The notes beneath the pieces are model-generated. The model was given only the letters and a program-made list of their open reading frames with translations, made no database searches and was not told where the DNA came from. Both the position numbers and the translations under genes were made by a program. Shown here one piece after another: positions 11,786 through 23,161 of a stretch of DNA of 64,000 bases. Positions within the stretch are counted from its first letter, which is position 1. The number at the start of each line of letters is the position of its first letter. Source of the stretch: Pseudorasbora parva (Eukaryota; Chordata; Actinopteri; Cypriniformes; Gobionidae); assembly GCF_024679245.1 (NCBI RefSeq), contig NC_090172.1, positions 4,213,446 to 4,277,445 of the forward strand, written 5' to 3'.

Positions 11786-12178
11786 TAGGGCTGGGGATTG
11801 ACTCATTTCACAATTTGATTAGATTGAGATTCAATATCGATTATTTGGATATGTCAGGTACAAAACATGGAAATTTTTCTCAAGAAAAACTAATCTTTAA
11901 ATCGATGCTGTAAACTATGGGAGTCTATTGGAGATATGGAAGTAATGAGCTGATTTGTATACAACACTTTTTTTTTACAATAAAAATTTTATATATATAA
12001 TATTAACTTGATAAAAGATACAGTACAACATGCCAAAATCAGTATCCTGTCTCACGTATAAGGTGACCACCTGCCAATATCCCAAGGGGGGACAAGGGGT
12101 ATGTTTCTGTGGGACAATGCTGGACACTGCCTGGTATAATGTGTCCAGAACGTATATAATTTAAGGTGCTATGTGCAA

Positions 12179-13697
12179 AATCAAATCAAGCTACAACACA
12201 AAGGAAACAAGCTACAACACAACGGAATCAAGCCACAACACAACAGAATCAAGCTACAATACAACGAAATCAAGCTACAACACAACGAAATCAAGCTACA
12301 ACACAACAAAATCAAGCTACAACACAACGAAATCAAGCTACAACACAACGGAAACAAGCCACAACACAACGAAATCAAGCTACAACACAACGGAAACAAG
12401 CCACAACACAACGGAAACAAGCCACAACACAACGGAAACAAGCTACAACACAACGAAATCAAGCTACAACACAACGGAAACAAGCCACAACACAACGAAT
12501 ACAAGCTACAACACAACGGAAACAAGCCACAACACAACGAAATCAAGCTACAACACAACGGAAACAAGCCACAACACAACGGAAACAAGCCACAACACAA
12601 CGGAAACAAGCTACAACACAACGGAAACAAGCCACAACACAACGAAATCAAGCTACAACACAACGGAAACAAGCCACAACACAACGGAAACAAGCCACAA
12701 CACAACGGAAACAAGCTACAACACAACGGAAACAAGCTACAACACAACGAAATCAAGCTACAACACAACGGAAACAAGCTACAACACAACGAAATCAAGC
12801 TACAACACAACGGAAACAAGCCACAACACAACGGAAACAAGCCACAACACAACGGAAACAAGCTACAACACAACGGAAACAAGCCACAACACAACGGAAA
12901 CAAGCTACAACACAACGGAAACAAGCTACAACACAACGAATACAAGCTACAACACAACGGAAACAAGCTACAACACAACGAATACAAGCTACAACACAAC
13001 GGAAACAAGCTAGAACACCACGAAATCAAGCTACAACACCACGAAATCAAGCTACAACACAACGGAAACAAGCCACAACACAACGAATACAAGCTACAAC
13101 ACAACGGAAACAAGCTAGAACACCACGAAATCAAGCTACAACACAACGGAAACAAGCTACAACACAACGAATACAAGCTACAACACAACGGAAACAAGCT
13201 ACAACACAACGAATACAAGCTACAACACAACGGAAACAAGCTACAACACAACGGAATCAAGCCACAACACAACGGAAACAAGCTACAACACAACGGAAAC
13301 AAGCTACAACACAACGGAATCAAGCCACAACACAACGGAAACAAGCTACAACACAACGGAATCAAGCCACAACACAACGGAAACAAGCTACAACACAACA
13401 AAATCAAGCTACAACACAACAAAATCAAGCTACAACACAATGAAATTAAGCTGCAACACAATTAAATCAAGCTACAACACAACAAAATCAAGCTACAACA
13501 CAACGAAATCAAGCCACAACACAACAAAATCAAGCCACAACACAACGAAATCAAGCTACAGCACAACGGAAACAAGCTACAACACAACGAAATCAAACTA
13601 CAACACATCAAAATCAAGCTAGAACACAACGAAATCAAGCCACAACACAACGAAATCAAGCTACAACACAACGAAATCAAGCTATAACACAACGGAA
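12179..13697 (+). repeat. 21-bp minisatellite, about 72 copies
   Basis: The unit is close to AAACAAGCTACAACACAACG with one extra base (21 bp). Variation is limited to a few sites: AATC/AAAC/ATAC, GCT/GCC, and CGG/CGA/CAA. Because 21 is a multiple of three and the unit has no stop, all three forward frames and at least one reverse frame stay open for hundreds of codons. The resulting Gln-Ala-Thr-Thr type proteins are not evidence of coding. A rarer variant (GCTAGAACACCACG) recurs five units apart at about 13009 and 13114, showing higher-order duplication. Confidence 0.95.
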
Positions 13698-14325
13698 ATG
13701 TTCTTGACCACGAGGGGACTCTCGGAGTGCAACAAAGTTAGTTTTCCTTGCCATTGCTCTATAGATTGGCCAGTCTTACAAAGATATAAACACTACGATC
13801 AGTTAAGTGTGTAACCATTGTATATCGACATGAAATATCAACTCAAAATCACCTACATGAATTATAGCTGCATATTTATTCTCAAAAACATTTTTACTCG
13901 TGATCACGGCACTTGATGCCTAAGGGAACGTCTGCCAATTCTACCAAGTGGTTGAAATGTATAATTTTGTTCATTAAAATTACATTTTTTGTTTTGTTTA
14001 AATGTTCAAATTCCTATGTTATGCATTGAGTCTGTTTTTTAGAATACAACAAAGCTGTGGGATTTTAATATGTCTGTTTTTAAATGTTAAAAGTCATTTT
14101 AATTCATAAATATATAGTATAATACATAGTATAAATATGCAGCTATAATGCCTGTAGGGGATTTTGAATAGATTTTTCATGTTGATATACAATGGTTACA
14201 CACTTAAAACTCATGGTAGTGTTTAAATCTTTGTAAGACTGGCCAATAGAGCAATGGCAAGGGAAACTAACTTTATTGCACTCCGAGAGCCCCTCGTGGT
14301 CGGGAGCACTTCCGTTGTGCTGTGG
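13688..14325. repeat. Inverted-repeat pair (foldback) inside the 11786-14440 element
   Basis: Left arm about 13688-13885 and right arm about 14131-14325 are reverse complements over roughly 190 bp. Shared blocks include ACCACGAGGGG, TTGCCATTGCTCTAT, GCCAGTCTTACAAAGAT and GTGTAACCATTGTATATC. The spacer is about 245 bp of AT-rich sequence. The outer tip of the right arm, inverted, reads CCACAGCACAACGGAAG, nearly the minisatellite unit that adjoins the left arm. Confidence 0.85.
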
Positions 14326-14440
14326 TTTAATTTAGTATGGCTGCACTACTGGCCCACCGTAGATATACATTCAAAATAATCGAATCACAAGCTTGTGAAT
14401 CTAAATCAAATTGTGAAATTTGTGTCAATACCCAGCCCTA

Positions 14441-16130
14441 CTATCTACAGTCTTGTTTGCAGCAAATCTCCACTCTTAACGGAGATTGTTTGGTGCCATT
14501 TTCCCAGTCATTCTTCACAGCAGCTGGCTGTCAACAATGGTGTTATTTCACAGTACAGACTGGAAGCATTTCACACTTGGATAGTATCTGCGTGACGATT
14601 CCTCCGTAATCAAATGTGCACATTCTTTTCTGTTTAACCTGCTTAGCTTCTCAGATAAAAATGGCCAATTGATTATATAACTAAATTTGTGAATTCTCTT
14701 GGGGAAAAGCATCTCCGACAAGCATGGGTGACTGCTTTTACAAGAGCATTGGCGACTGTGTTCGGATTCTTTTGTTTTTCACATAAAGGAAGCACAAAGC
14801 CAGACCCTCAAAAGCAATCCTGCCCTCTGACATTCAAAGCTCTCTTATTTCTCCACCAGCTTTTCATATCGTAATGGAGAATTTTATATCCATTTTGACC
14901 TTGTGTCTAGCCACCGTTTCCCATTCATTTTCATTCTCTCCTAAGCTGCCAGATCTCTCATGAGAGCTGACCTCCGTGAACTCCTCATGGGGTGAATGGG
15001 GGTGGAGATAAAGACTGATACGCTGGGAGGGCAGTTAAGAGTAAGAAGTCACCACAGAGATGTCTTGCCCTCTTTCGTGTCTTCCTAGGTTTAGGGTCAA
15101 TGTGTCACCCTTTTTGTCCTGCACATGAAGACCAAACAACTTTGTCTGTACCCCATTGTCCCAAAAACAGGATGCTGTGTGGATTAGCAATCAAAAAAGA
15201 TTGCTGTTACAAAACAGAAAACTGACTTGCATAATAGGAAACCATCCATCTATCCCCTCATTGTTGCTGGAATTGCTGACATTTAGATGTGGCAAATTTG
15301 GACTCTGTCATTCCATTACAACAATATTTCCATTCGCTGATTAAAACAACTGTATTAAAAGCTGTGTGGGTGCTGAGGTTTCTGAATCTTTTATCCTGTC
15401 ATTTCATCTCCGCACTGAAGGTCACCGTCGCTGCACCGAGCTAACAGAGATATCCTGATGAGTGGCTTCAGCCATGTGTGAATATTGCAAGTTCACATCA
15501 GTGATTCTGTTACATGCCAGCCTTTCAAAGGCTAAAGGTTGTCTCTCTCTTCTTGCTTTATTCAAATCAATACGGCTTCAATATCCAAACAAGCACGCCT
15601 TGCCAACTGCATGCATTAATAATATGCAGCCTAGCTTCGAGCATGCTGTGCTGAAGGATGGGTTTGAAGTAGATGATCCATTTATTTCCTGAAAGGAAAC
15701 CACTTTTGTCTGTTTTAACCAAGTGTTAATAAACAGGCTTATTCTGGCCAAGAACGGCCCACTTAGGCCCTGTTTACAGCTGGTGTTAAGATGCGTTTTA
15801 TTCGATCGGATCACAAGTAGATGAGGGAGAGACATTCCCATTTACACCTGGTGTTTTAATCTGTCTCTTTTGTCCACTTTCAACCACTGATTTCTCTGAG
15901 GGGAGGGTCTATAAATGTATGTGTTTTTTTCCGGATCTTTCCTTCTAATGGGCAAAATAACCTTGCACAATTTACATATGATCATGCCCAGAGATGACTG
16001 AAAAACATACAGAGAGTATCAGCTTTAATTTCTGCTTTGACAGCCCCAAGACCAGCCGAACACTGTGTGTGTGTGTTAGAAATCAGGAATGGTGAGAGAA
16101 CATTGTGCTTGGTACATGTAATGACGTTCA
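14441..16130. other. Non-coding stretch, possibly containing conserved regulatory DNA
   Basis: No element ends or tandem repeats are clear apart from a short palindromic block at about 15770-15860 (CTGTTTACAGCTGGTGTTAAG versus TTACACCTGGTGTTTTAAT, direct). Open frames of 60-87 codons here lack recognisable motifs. Base composition is less AT-rich than the neighbours, which would suit conserved non-coding DNA, but one genome cannot show that. Confidence 0.35.
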
Positions 16131-16345
16131 TAGAATAAGGAAGAAGGAGGCAGGAACTGGCAAACGTTAAAAATAATTTAATCAAAATGTATAAACAAAC
16201 TGAAAGTAATGTAGGCAGTCTCTCACGGACGACTGCCATGCACACACATGATAAAACATAAACCAAACATAACATAAAGTCCAGGCCTGTTCCTCTCTCG
16301 TCCTTCACTGGTCTCGCTCGCTCCTCCCACGTCTCTCGCTCGTCA
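16131..16345 (-). mobile_element. Fragment resembling a fish LTR-retrotransposon terminal region
   Basis: Read on the minus strand it runs from GAGACGTGGGAGGAGC through TTTATGTTATGTTTGG to GCCAGTTCCTGCCTCC. That order (short coding-like tail, T-rich stretch, GTTTGCC-GTTCC-GCCTCCTTC) matches what I remember of gypsy-type LTR regions in fish. It has no second LTR and no reverse transcriptase. The 122-codon minus-strand frame over it is not a gene. Confidence 0.3.
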
Positions 16346-16979
16346 GCCACAGTACATTTTTCCTCTTCAAACCAAACTTGATCAGTTTTTAACTGAACTA
16401 AATAATTTTTTATTGGACTACTATAAAAAAATTAAATAATCAAAACGTCGGTGAGAAAGTGATGTAACCGGTGTAACACTGACTATTGCAACAAGCCTAG
16501 ATAGCAGCACACGGTAAGGAGCTGTTGTTTATGATTTCATACTGCTATATCTATAACGAAAAAAACATTTACAAGTCTTGACATCATATCCGGGAGATAA
16601 GTCAGAAAATACGTGTAAAATCACAGGCTTTGCTTATCCCGCGTGAATGCGCCACGGGAAATTCAGATGTGGGGGTGGAATTTCTAAATTACACGAGGTC
16701 CCCAGATAGTACTAATCATGTGCGAATAGGGCTAAAGTGAGAGATACTGTTCTTCTAATGGATATACTAAAGCTAGTGTTATACTTTCCATGTCCGCATG
16801 GAGGCGCAAGGGTCCGTGTGAGTTAAAAATCGTCATCGGAGGGTGTACGCAGAGGCTCTATGCGGACATCCGCGTGCCTCTTAATTTTTGTTACTGCACG
16901 GACAAGTACGCATGGTCACTAGGCTTCAAAGAGGCTGTGTGAAGGAGTGCATCGCTACCCACACCTCTACAATCCGTCG
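16346..16979. other. Unassigned sequence with CpG-bearing repeat-like block
   Basis: The block at about 16770-16960 (CATGTCCGCATGGAGGCGC) looks like a dispersed repeat I have seen in cyprinids, but no ends could be placed. Confidence 0.3.
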
Positions 16980-17521
16980 TTAAAGGGGTGGTCACATGCG
17001 ATTTGACTTTTTTAACTTTAGTTAGTGTGTAATGTCGCTGCTTGAGCATAAACAGTATCTGCAAAGTTACAGCGCTGAAAGTTCAATGCAAACGGAGATA
17101 TTGTCTTTTAAAGTTATGGAGGTTTATTGCCTACAAAAATGGCCGGTTTGGACTACAACGAGCTTCTTCCTGGGTTGGTGACATCATAAACCCTTGCTAG
17201 TCTCCGCAGATGTGACTTCTTCCTGTTATGGGAAGGGGTGTGGCCTTAACCTGTGCTTGGCACTTCAGCCAATAAAAATACAGGAAACTACATTTGGCCA
17301 TCTAACCAATCTAAGACCATTGCGTTTTTCGGAGGGATGGGCTTCATAGAAGCAGGAAGCAAACGAGCCGTTCAAAGGCCAGTGGAGACAGCGGTGTGGA
17401 ATAAAGGGAGAATATAAGAAAAATACCGTGTTTAAAAAAAAAAAGAAGTATTAAGACATGTTATACTGCGCCCCATAAACACAACCAAGCCTAGAAAAAA
17501 AACACGGAACCGCCCCTTTAA
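16980..17521. mobile_element. TTAA-bounded non-autonomous element (TTAAAGGGGTGGT family)
   Basis: The left end reads TTAAAGGGGTGGTCACAT and the right end ACGGAACCGCCCCTTTAA, a 13-15 bp imperfect TIR with TTAA at each border. The interior contains GTGTGTAATGTCGCTGC and GGGTTGGTGACATCA, blocks shared with the copy starting at 60817. At 542 bp it has no transposase. TTAA targets suggest Kolobok-type mobilisation. Confidence 0.7.
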
Positions 17522-18529
17522 GACAATATAAAGACGGCCAGGTGTGAAATCATTTGTGTGGAAGTCTACACGCCGATCTACTGAGCATGTTGTACACTCA
17601 GTAGTATAAATACAAGTAATCTGTGTCCGTGTTGTCCACGTAATATATAGTATATATACACAAGGCTTAAGCACTCTCAGCTCTATTCGCATATTTATGT
17701 CCAGTCGCAGAATCCTGCCAGATTGTCCCACACAATCGTTGCAGAAAAGTGTGCAAAATCACCCACCAGCTACCTTACCAAGAGTCTACAGTAGACTGAG
17801 GCCATGAGATTATCGACAACTTCTACCGTTATCGCCCTTTCTTTTTTTTCCCTGCAGTGCCCTTGTTTCTTCAATTGTTCTTTTCATTTCACCACAAAAA
17901 AAAAATTCATTCTCTTCCATAGGGTAGGTAAAAAGAAAGGTTTTGATTTATTCATGGACTCCTTTTTTATATTCATGTATTTTCCAGGGCTATCTGGGTT
18001 CGGTGGAATTTCTTGCTTCAGCAGCTGCTGGGATGCTCGACAGAAATCGGGTTTCAGGTCTATTGAGCCTTGCGGTGGGGGAAGGGAATGTGTATTGGGG
18101 GTGGTTATATATTACCCAGGAAATGTGCAGCAGGCTTCAGAGGTGACAGGCTGTGTTTATTACAGATCTGTCACACAGCTAATGGGCAGCCGGGAACTGG
18201 CTGCTTCACTAATGTGAAGGAGAAGTGTGCAGTGAACAAGAGGACTTTAGTGCTCAGGGAAGGCCTCCCTCCCCCTCTTTGCCCTTTAAACTCAAAGCAG
18301 TGATGGTGATCCCCAAACTGGCAAAAGGTGAACAAATACAATCACAGTTTTCAAACATTGCACAGGTGTTATAAAACTGCATGCTAGTGGGTGAGGAGTC
18401 ACTTAGCAGATGATTTTATCCAAAACAAGTTACAACAGACATTACTGGCAGGCTCAGGAATCATCTGAAGGGCATTTACTTCGCTGATTTTGGGAGGAAA
18501 TTTCAGACATTGCTCGTTATAACACTAGG
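17522..18529. other. Non-coding stretch with a weak exon-like segment
   Basis: At about 17989 a TTTTCCAG is followed by a frame open for about 50 codons, but no good donor follows in phase and the residues show no family. I leave it uncalled. The rest shows no repeats. Confidence 0.3.
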
Positions 18530-18745
18530 GGGTGGGGTCTAATGCTATTGCGTGCATTTTTATTTATTTACACTGTTAAAGAGTTGATTCTCATGCTAAA
18601 CATGGCCAAAAAGAAAATGAGTTGGACATATGACAGAGTATTTCTGTTTCAAATACACCCCTTCAGGATGCGAACAAGTTTCTGAAAGTTTTGTTTGTGT
18701 GTGTTCAGAGTATGTCTCTGCACGCCTCCACTAGCTCGGCTGTTT
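18530..18745 (+). mobile_element. Diverged copy of the Kolobok-like 5' region
   Basis: TTTACACTGTTAAAGA, ATGCTAAACATGGCCAAA and GAGTATTTCTGTTTCAAATAC follow in the same order as TTTACACTGTTAAAGACTT, ACTAAACATAGACAAAG and GAGTATTTCTTTGTCAAAAA at 62606-63481. The homology is interrupted there by the nested element but is continuous here. No coding part remains. Confidence 0.5.
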
Positions 18746-19030
18746 TCTGAAAGAATCGGTACAATGTCTCTATCTTTTATAAATATGAAAAAATGAAAGA
18801 ATCTTTGGAGATATGAAGAATGCAATACTACTCTATATAGATATTCTAGATTAACATGAGACTGGCGGAAACTGTGAGTGTTATGTACACTTTAAGTAAG
18901 CCCTGTACTATTCATTGTGATTTTGCCAAGGAACAACTTTTGTAAGTCCTGAAAGAATATTTTTGTCAAAGAATCTAGATATAAAGCCGTGACGTAAAGT
19001 AATCCCCAAAACATGTATCTAGCATGTGCC
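18746..19030. other. Short unassigned gap
   Basis: Nothing recognisable. Confidence 0.3.
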
Positions 19031-19039
19031 TTATGTTCT

Positions 19040-19797
19040 TAGCCTGACGTGGTCATACTCAACTCTAGTCAGAATATGAGTCTGATGCTCCATTGGGCTG
19101 TGATTATGGGGTGTGTTTCAACCCAACCAGGAAAGACATCAATTGGACAGACCTACAACCAATCAGAGCAACGGAGAGACGCATTGTCAAATGTCAACAG
19201 ACCTCAACTGCACTGTGTTGCCAAGTCCGTTTTTTTTTTTTTGCGGGTTGTTTTCTATGCCCGCCGGTTGAAGCGACTATTATGTGATATAAAGACCCAT
19301 GAGTGCGAATTTTAGCAGCAACCTTGCGAAAATAACACATTTTACCCCCAAACACCATTTTTTCCCGGAGAACCCCTCGAGACGCTATTGTTTTGGGCTA
19401 GTAGTTGGCGGGTTTTGTTGTAAAAAATTTGGCAACCCTGTCTGCATGCCTGGAATACACGATCTTTGCTGGTGTTGTAAAAAATTAAATAATTTAATGA
19501 TACACAGAGCACTTACCCAACATGATCATCATTTCTGAGAAATAGTGAAGGTGAATGCATACAAACAAGCTCTCCGTTTAGGATTCGAACAAATATAATC
19601 CAAGCCCCTTTGATGACGTGATGATTACGTTACTGTTGATCATCTGTCCGTCATCGTCTAAAGCCCGCCCTGACGATTTCATTGGTCAGAACAGTTTCTG
19701 TTCGGAGATAATTACTCCTCTAGGGATCGAGTCCAGATCGAACCGCCCGACCTAAAAAAATTGTGGGCAGGGCTGAGTTCGGCTGGCATCCAGGCTA
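19040..19797. mobile_element. TIR element with TAGCCTG/CAGGCTA ends
   Basis: Starts TAGCCTGACGTGGTC and ends GGCATCCAGGCTA; the 7-bp termini are perfect inverted repeats. The flanks are TTATGTTCT (19031-19039) and TTGTGTTCT (19798-19806), a 9-bp duplication with one mismatch. It encodes no transposase; the 88- and 79-codon frames inside are not conserved. Superfamily is uncertain: 9 bp suits Mutator-like elements, 8 bp plus a chance T would suit hAT. Confidence 0.65.
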
Positions 19798-19806
19798 TTG
19801 TGTTCT

Positions 19807-20500
19807 GTTCTTAAATTAGAAATTCATCAACTGGAAAAGAACAGGAAATGTGTATACAGCCTAAATATATAGGTCAGCCTGTCAAATTCTGTGAAGGAGG
19901 GATGGAAAAGCTTGTTGAATTTTCCACTCCCCTAACCTAATGTTTTTCCAGGAACTTGTCCTACTTGGCACAATCATGGTGTCCGTGCATTTTTACTGGG
20001 ACAATTCCCCCTGGAGAAACCTTGGGTTAAGTGCCTAACACATTGATGTCGCCTCATGGCTCGTTCCTTACAAGGCTCAAGACGGCAACCTTCCAGTACT
20101 TACTACTGCACACCACCCCCTTTTACAGGTGGGTGAACATACCAGATTATGCAACATTTTCGGGTTCAGAGAGAACCAGTGTTTTAGAGAAACTGTTGGG
20201 TTGAGGTTTTTTTTCTCTCTCTAGAACTCTGAATAAATGTAAATGACGCTCTGATTGATAGAAGTACCCTCTCAGATACTGCAGCTTTCGCGCCTCGATC
20301 GCCGCCCGGTCCCAGTATAGCCGCCCCTCTGTGTTTTCTAATGGACGCGAGGCAAACTACACAATAAAATTACACTTCACATATTTTCCCCCCAAAGTTA
20401 GTTTATGTCATTGAAGGCAGTTATCATCGCGATGATTTCATTTCAAGTGTTTTTTTTTTTAAATAAGTTTAGTTTTAGTTAGTTATTTGATGCTTTAAAA
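19807..20500. other. Unassigned non-coding stretch
   Basis: No feature recognised between the target duplication and the repeat-rich block that starts near 20500. Confidence 0.3.
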
Positions 20501-20867
20501 ACGGGGGATGTGACGTCATGATTGACAGCTGAGATCGACGTCTTCTCTGAGTGAAGTTGTCACTAAGGCACTAACGGACTTTTTTCTGAATTTTTGGGAG
20601 CAGATTGGAGCTTTAGCTTTAATTTCTACATTTCCATAACTGTTTATTTCACACCAACATAATTAATTGTTCTGCATCTGTGAGAGTGTGGGCGGGCTTT
20701 TGATATCGCGACTTCCTGCTCTCTACTGGGCAACTCCAGTCCCGAAATCTCTACTGCGCAGACTCGGTCCCAAGATGTCAGCGCCATGCTGGCCGCCTGA
20801 AAGCTTCAAATCTGGCAAGCGGAAACGGATGATGCAGAGTCGTCCATATTTTTTTACGTTCTATAGT
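20501..20867. other. Dispersed-repeat-like block before the 53-bp array
   Basis: Contains GGATGTGACGTCATGATTGACAG-like sequence, with a perfect TGACGTCA palindrome near 20512-20519, which I recognise as typical of a common cyprinid element. Its ends could not be set. The 53-bp minisatellite follows directly, so the two may belong to one element. Confidence 0.35.
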
Positions 20868-22170
20868 TGTTACGTCTGACCCAGGATCTGAGTAACACAA
20901 AAACTACCCAAACACTGGGTTGATACGTCTGACCCAGGATCTGAGTAACACAAAAACTACCCAAACACTGGGTTGTTACGCCTGACCCAGGATCTGAGTA
21001 ACACAAAAACTACCCAAACACTGGGTTGTTACGTCTGACCCAGGATCTGGGTAACACAAAAACTACCCAAACACTGGGTTGTTACGTCTGACCCAGGATC
21101 TGAGTAACACAAAAACTACCCAAACACTGGGTTGTTACGTCTGACCCAGGATCTGGGTAACACAAAAACTACCCAAACACTGGGTTGTTACGTCTGACCC
21201 AGGATCTCGGTAACACAAAAACTACCCAAACACTGGGTTGTTACGTCTGACCCAGGATCTGGGTAACAAAAAAACTACCCAAACACTGGGTTGTTACACC
21301 TGACCCAGGATCTGGGTAACACAAAAACTACCCAAACACTGGGTTGTTACGTCTGACCCAGGATCTGGGTAACACAAAAACTACCCAAACACTGGGTTGA
21401 TACGTCTGACCCAGGATCTGGGTAACACAAAAACTACCCAAACACTGGGTTGTTACGTCTGACCCAGGATCTGGGTAACACAAAAACTACCCAAACACTG
21501 GGTTGTTACGTCTGACCCAGGATCAGAGTTACACAAAAACTATCCAAACACTGGGTTGATACGTCTGACCCAGGATCTCGGTAACACAAAAACTACCCAA
21601 ACACTGGGTTGATATGTCTGACCCAGGATCTGAGTAACACAAAAACTACCCAAACACTGGGTTGTTACGTCTGACCCAGGATCTGGGTAACACAAAAACT
21701 ACCCAAACACTGGGTTGTTACGTCTGACCCAGGATCTCGGTAACACAAAAACTACCCAAACACTGGGTTGTTACGTCTGACCCAGGATCTGAGTAACACA
21801 AAAACTACCCAAACACTGGGTTGTTACGTCTGACCCAGGATCAGAGTTACACAAAAACTATCCAAACACTGGGTTGTTACGTCTGACCCAGGATCTCGGT
21901 AACACAAAAACTACCCAAACACTGGGTTGTTACGTCTGACCCAGGATCTCGGTAACACAAAAACTACCCAAACACTGGGTTGTTACGTCTGACCCAGGAT
22001 CTCGGTAACACAAAAACTACCCAAACACTGGGTTGTTACGTCTGACCCAGGATCTGATTACCCCAAAAAAGCTACCCAAACACTGGGTTGTTACGTCTGA
22101 CCCAGGATCAGAGTTACACAAAAACTATCCAAACACTGGGTTGATACGTCTGACCCAGGATCTGGGTAAC
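20868..22170 (+). repeat. 53-bp minisatellite array 1, about 24 copies, one orientation
   Basis: The unit contains GTTACGTCTGACCCAGGATC, then TGGGTAACACAAAAACTAC and CCAAACACTGGGTT. Copies differ mainly at GTT/GAT before ACGTC, and at CTGAG/CTGGG/CTCGG/CAGAG. Different variants are interspersed rather than graded, which suggests unequal exchange. The unit itself contains short inverted matches (ACCCAG/CTGGGT). Confidence 0.95.
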
Positions 22171-22908
22171 ACTACAACTTTTTTAGAGAAAATGTTAGAG
22201 CATGATTTTGGCCAGTATTTACGGAAGAGAAAGAGTAAATTGTTATCATTTAATGGCATTTTTAAAACAGTATAACTCACTGAATGGACTCTACTTCTGT
22301 CCCTCGCAGCCTTGTTTTCATCCGTGTAACATTAAATGTGGAGTTTACCCTGAAAAGGATCTGTTAATGTTTCTTAGTAACTAAAAAAACAAATGTAGTC
22401 TACTTTGAGTGGTGTCCTGAGGCCATGTGGAATAGAGTTTAAGAGTTTAATTGCTGGCTACTTTTCCAAACTCACACACAGTTCTTCAGTCGTATCATGG
22501 TGTGTGTGATCAAAATATCAACAAGCGGTTTTGATACGCTTGTATATCTGTCTTCGTGAAACAACCCTTCAGTGCTAAGAAGACTAGCTTTTAAACTGTG
22601 TGCAACACAAACACATAAAGCATATGTGTACATGAAAAGAGAATGGGAGGGAGACTGTTTGACACTGCCAGAAAAACCAAGCCAGCCTTTGAAGGTCCTG
22701 TGCACTCAAGCAACAATCCAAGAATGCGGTTGGTATTTGGCTATGAATTGAAATAGACATAATTCTCATTTCAAGCACAGGTCAGCCTAGCATGAAATGT
22801 AAATAAATAACGCAGTTCAACCTGAGTCCTGTTCTTTAAGGCTGTGAGACACAAGTTGATGTTTGTACCATTTGTGTTACAACAGTTATTAAAATCTTGT
22901 GAACAATT
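22171..22908. other. Unique spacer between the two 53-bp arrays
   Basis: No repeat ends recognised; open frames of 60-80 codons are not supported. Confidence 0.35.
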
Positions 22909-23138
22909 GATAACACTTTAGTATGGGGAACACATTTTCACTATTAACTATGACTTTTACCTCAAAAAACTCCTTCCAAATAACTCCTAATAACTAAGGG
23001 ATGTATAATAAGGTCATGCAGAATAATGCATTAATATGCGCTTTGTAAGTACTAATAAACAGCCAATATCCTAGTAATATGCCTGATAATAAGCAACTAG
23101 TTAATAGTGAGAATTGGACCCAAATTTATTGTGTTACC
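22909..23138. mobile_element. MITE with GGTAACAC-type ends
   Basis: Left end GATAACACTTTAGTATGGG, right end inverted GGTAACACAATAAATTTGGG. Internal TTCACTATTAACTATGA (left) pairs with TAGTTAATAGTGAGAA (right). It is about 230 bp without coding capacity. I recognise the end type as a common cyprinid MITE; no clean target duplication was found. Confidence 0.6.
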
Positions 23139-23161
23139 AATATTATGTGTATGAAATAAAA

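Larger units (their letters stand above)
11786..14440. mobile_element. 2.65-kb element with hAT-like ends, expanded by a minisatellite
   Basis: The left end reads TAGGGCTGGGGATTGAC and the right end reverse-complements to TAGGGCTGGGTATTGAC. Subterminal TTTCACAATTTGATT (left) and TTTCACAATTTGATTTAG (right, inverted) extend the TIR to about 60 bp. CTAT lies at both borders but a full 8-bp duplication is not evident. The interior holds a 21-bp minisatellite (12179-13697) and a pair of inverted arms (13688-13885 and 14131-14325). No transposase frame is present. I infer a non-autonomous hAT-type element whose internal part amplified in place. Confidence 0.6.

Noticed and set aside
12166..13465. 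Long open frames of 280-430 codons on both strands
   Set aside because: They are produced by a stop-free 21-bp minisatellite open in several frames at once, inside a transposon.
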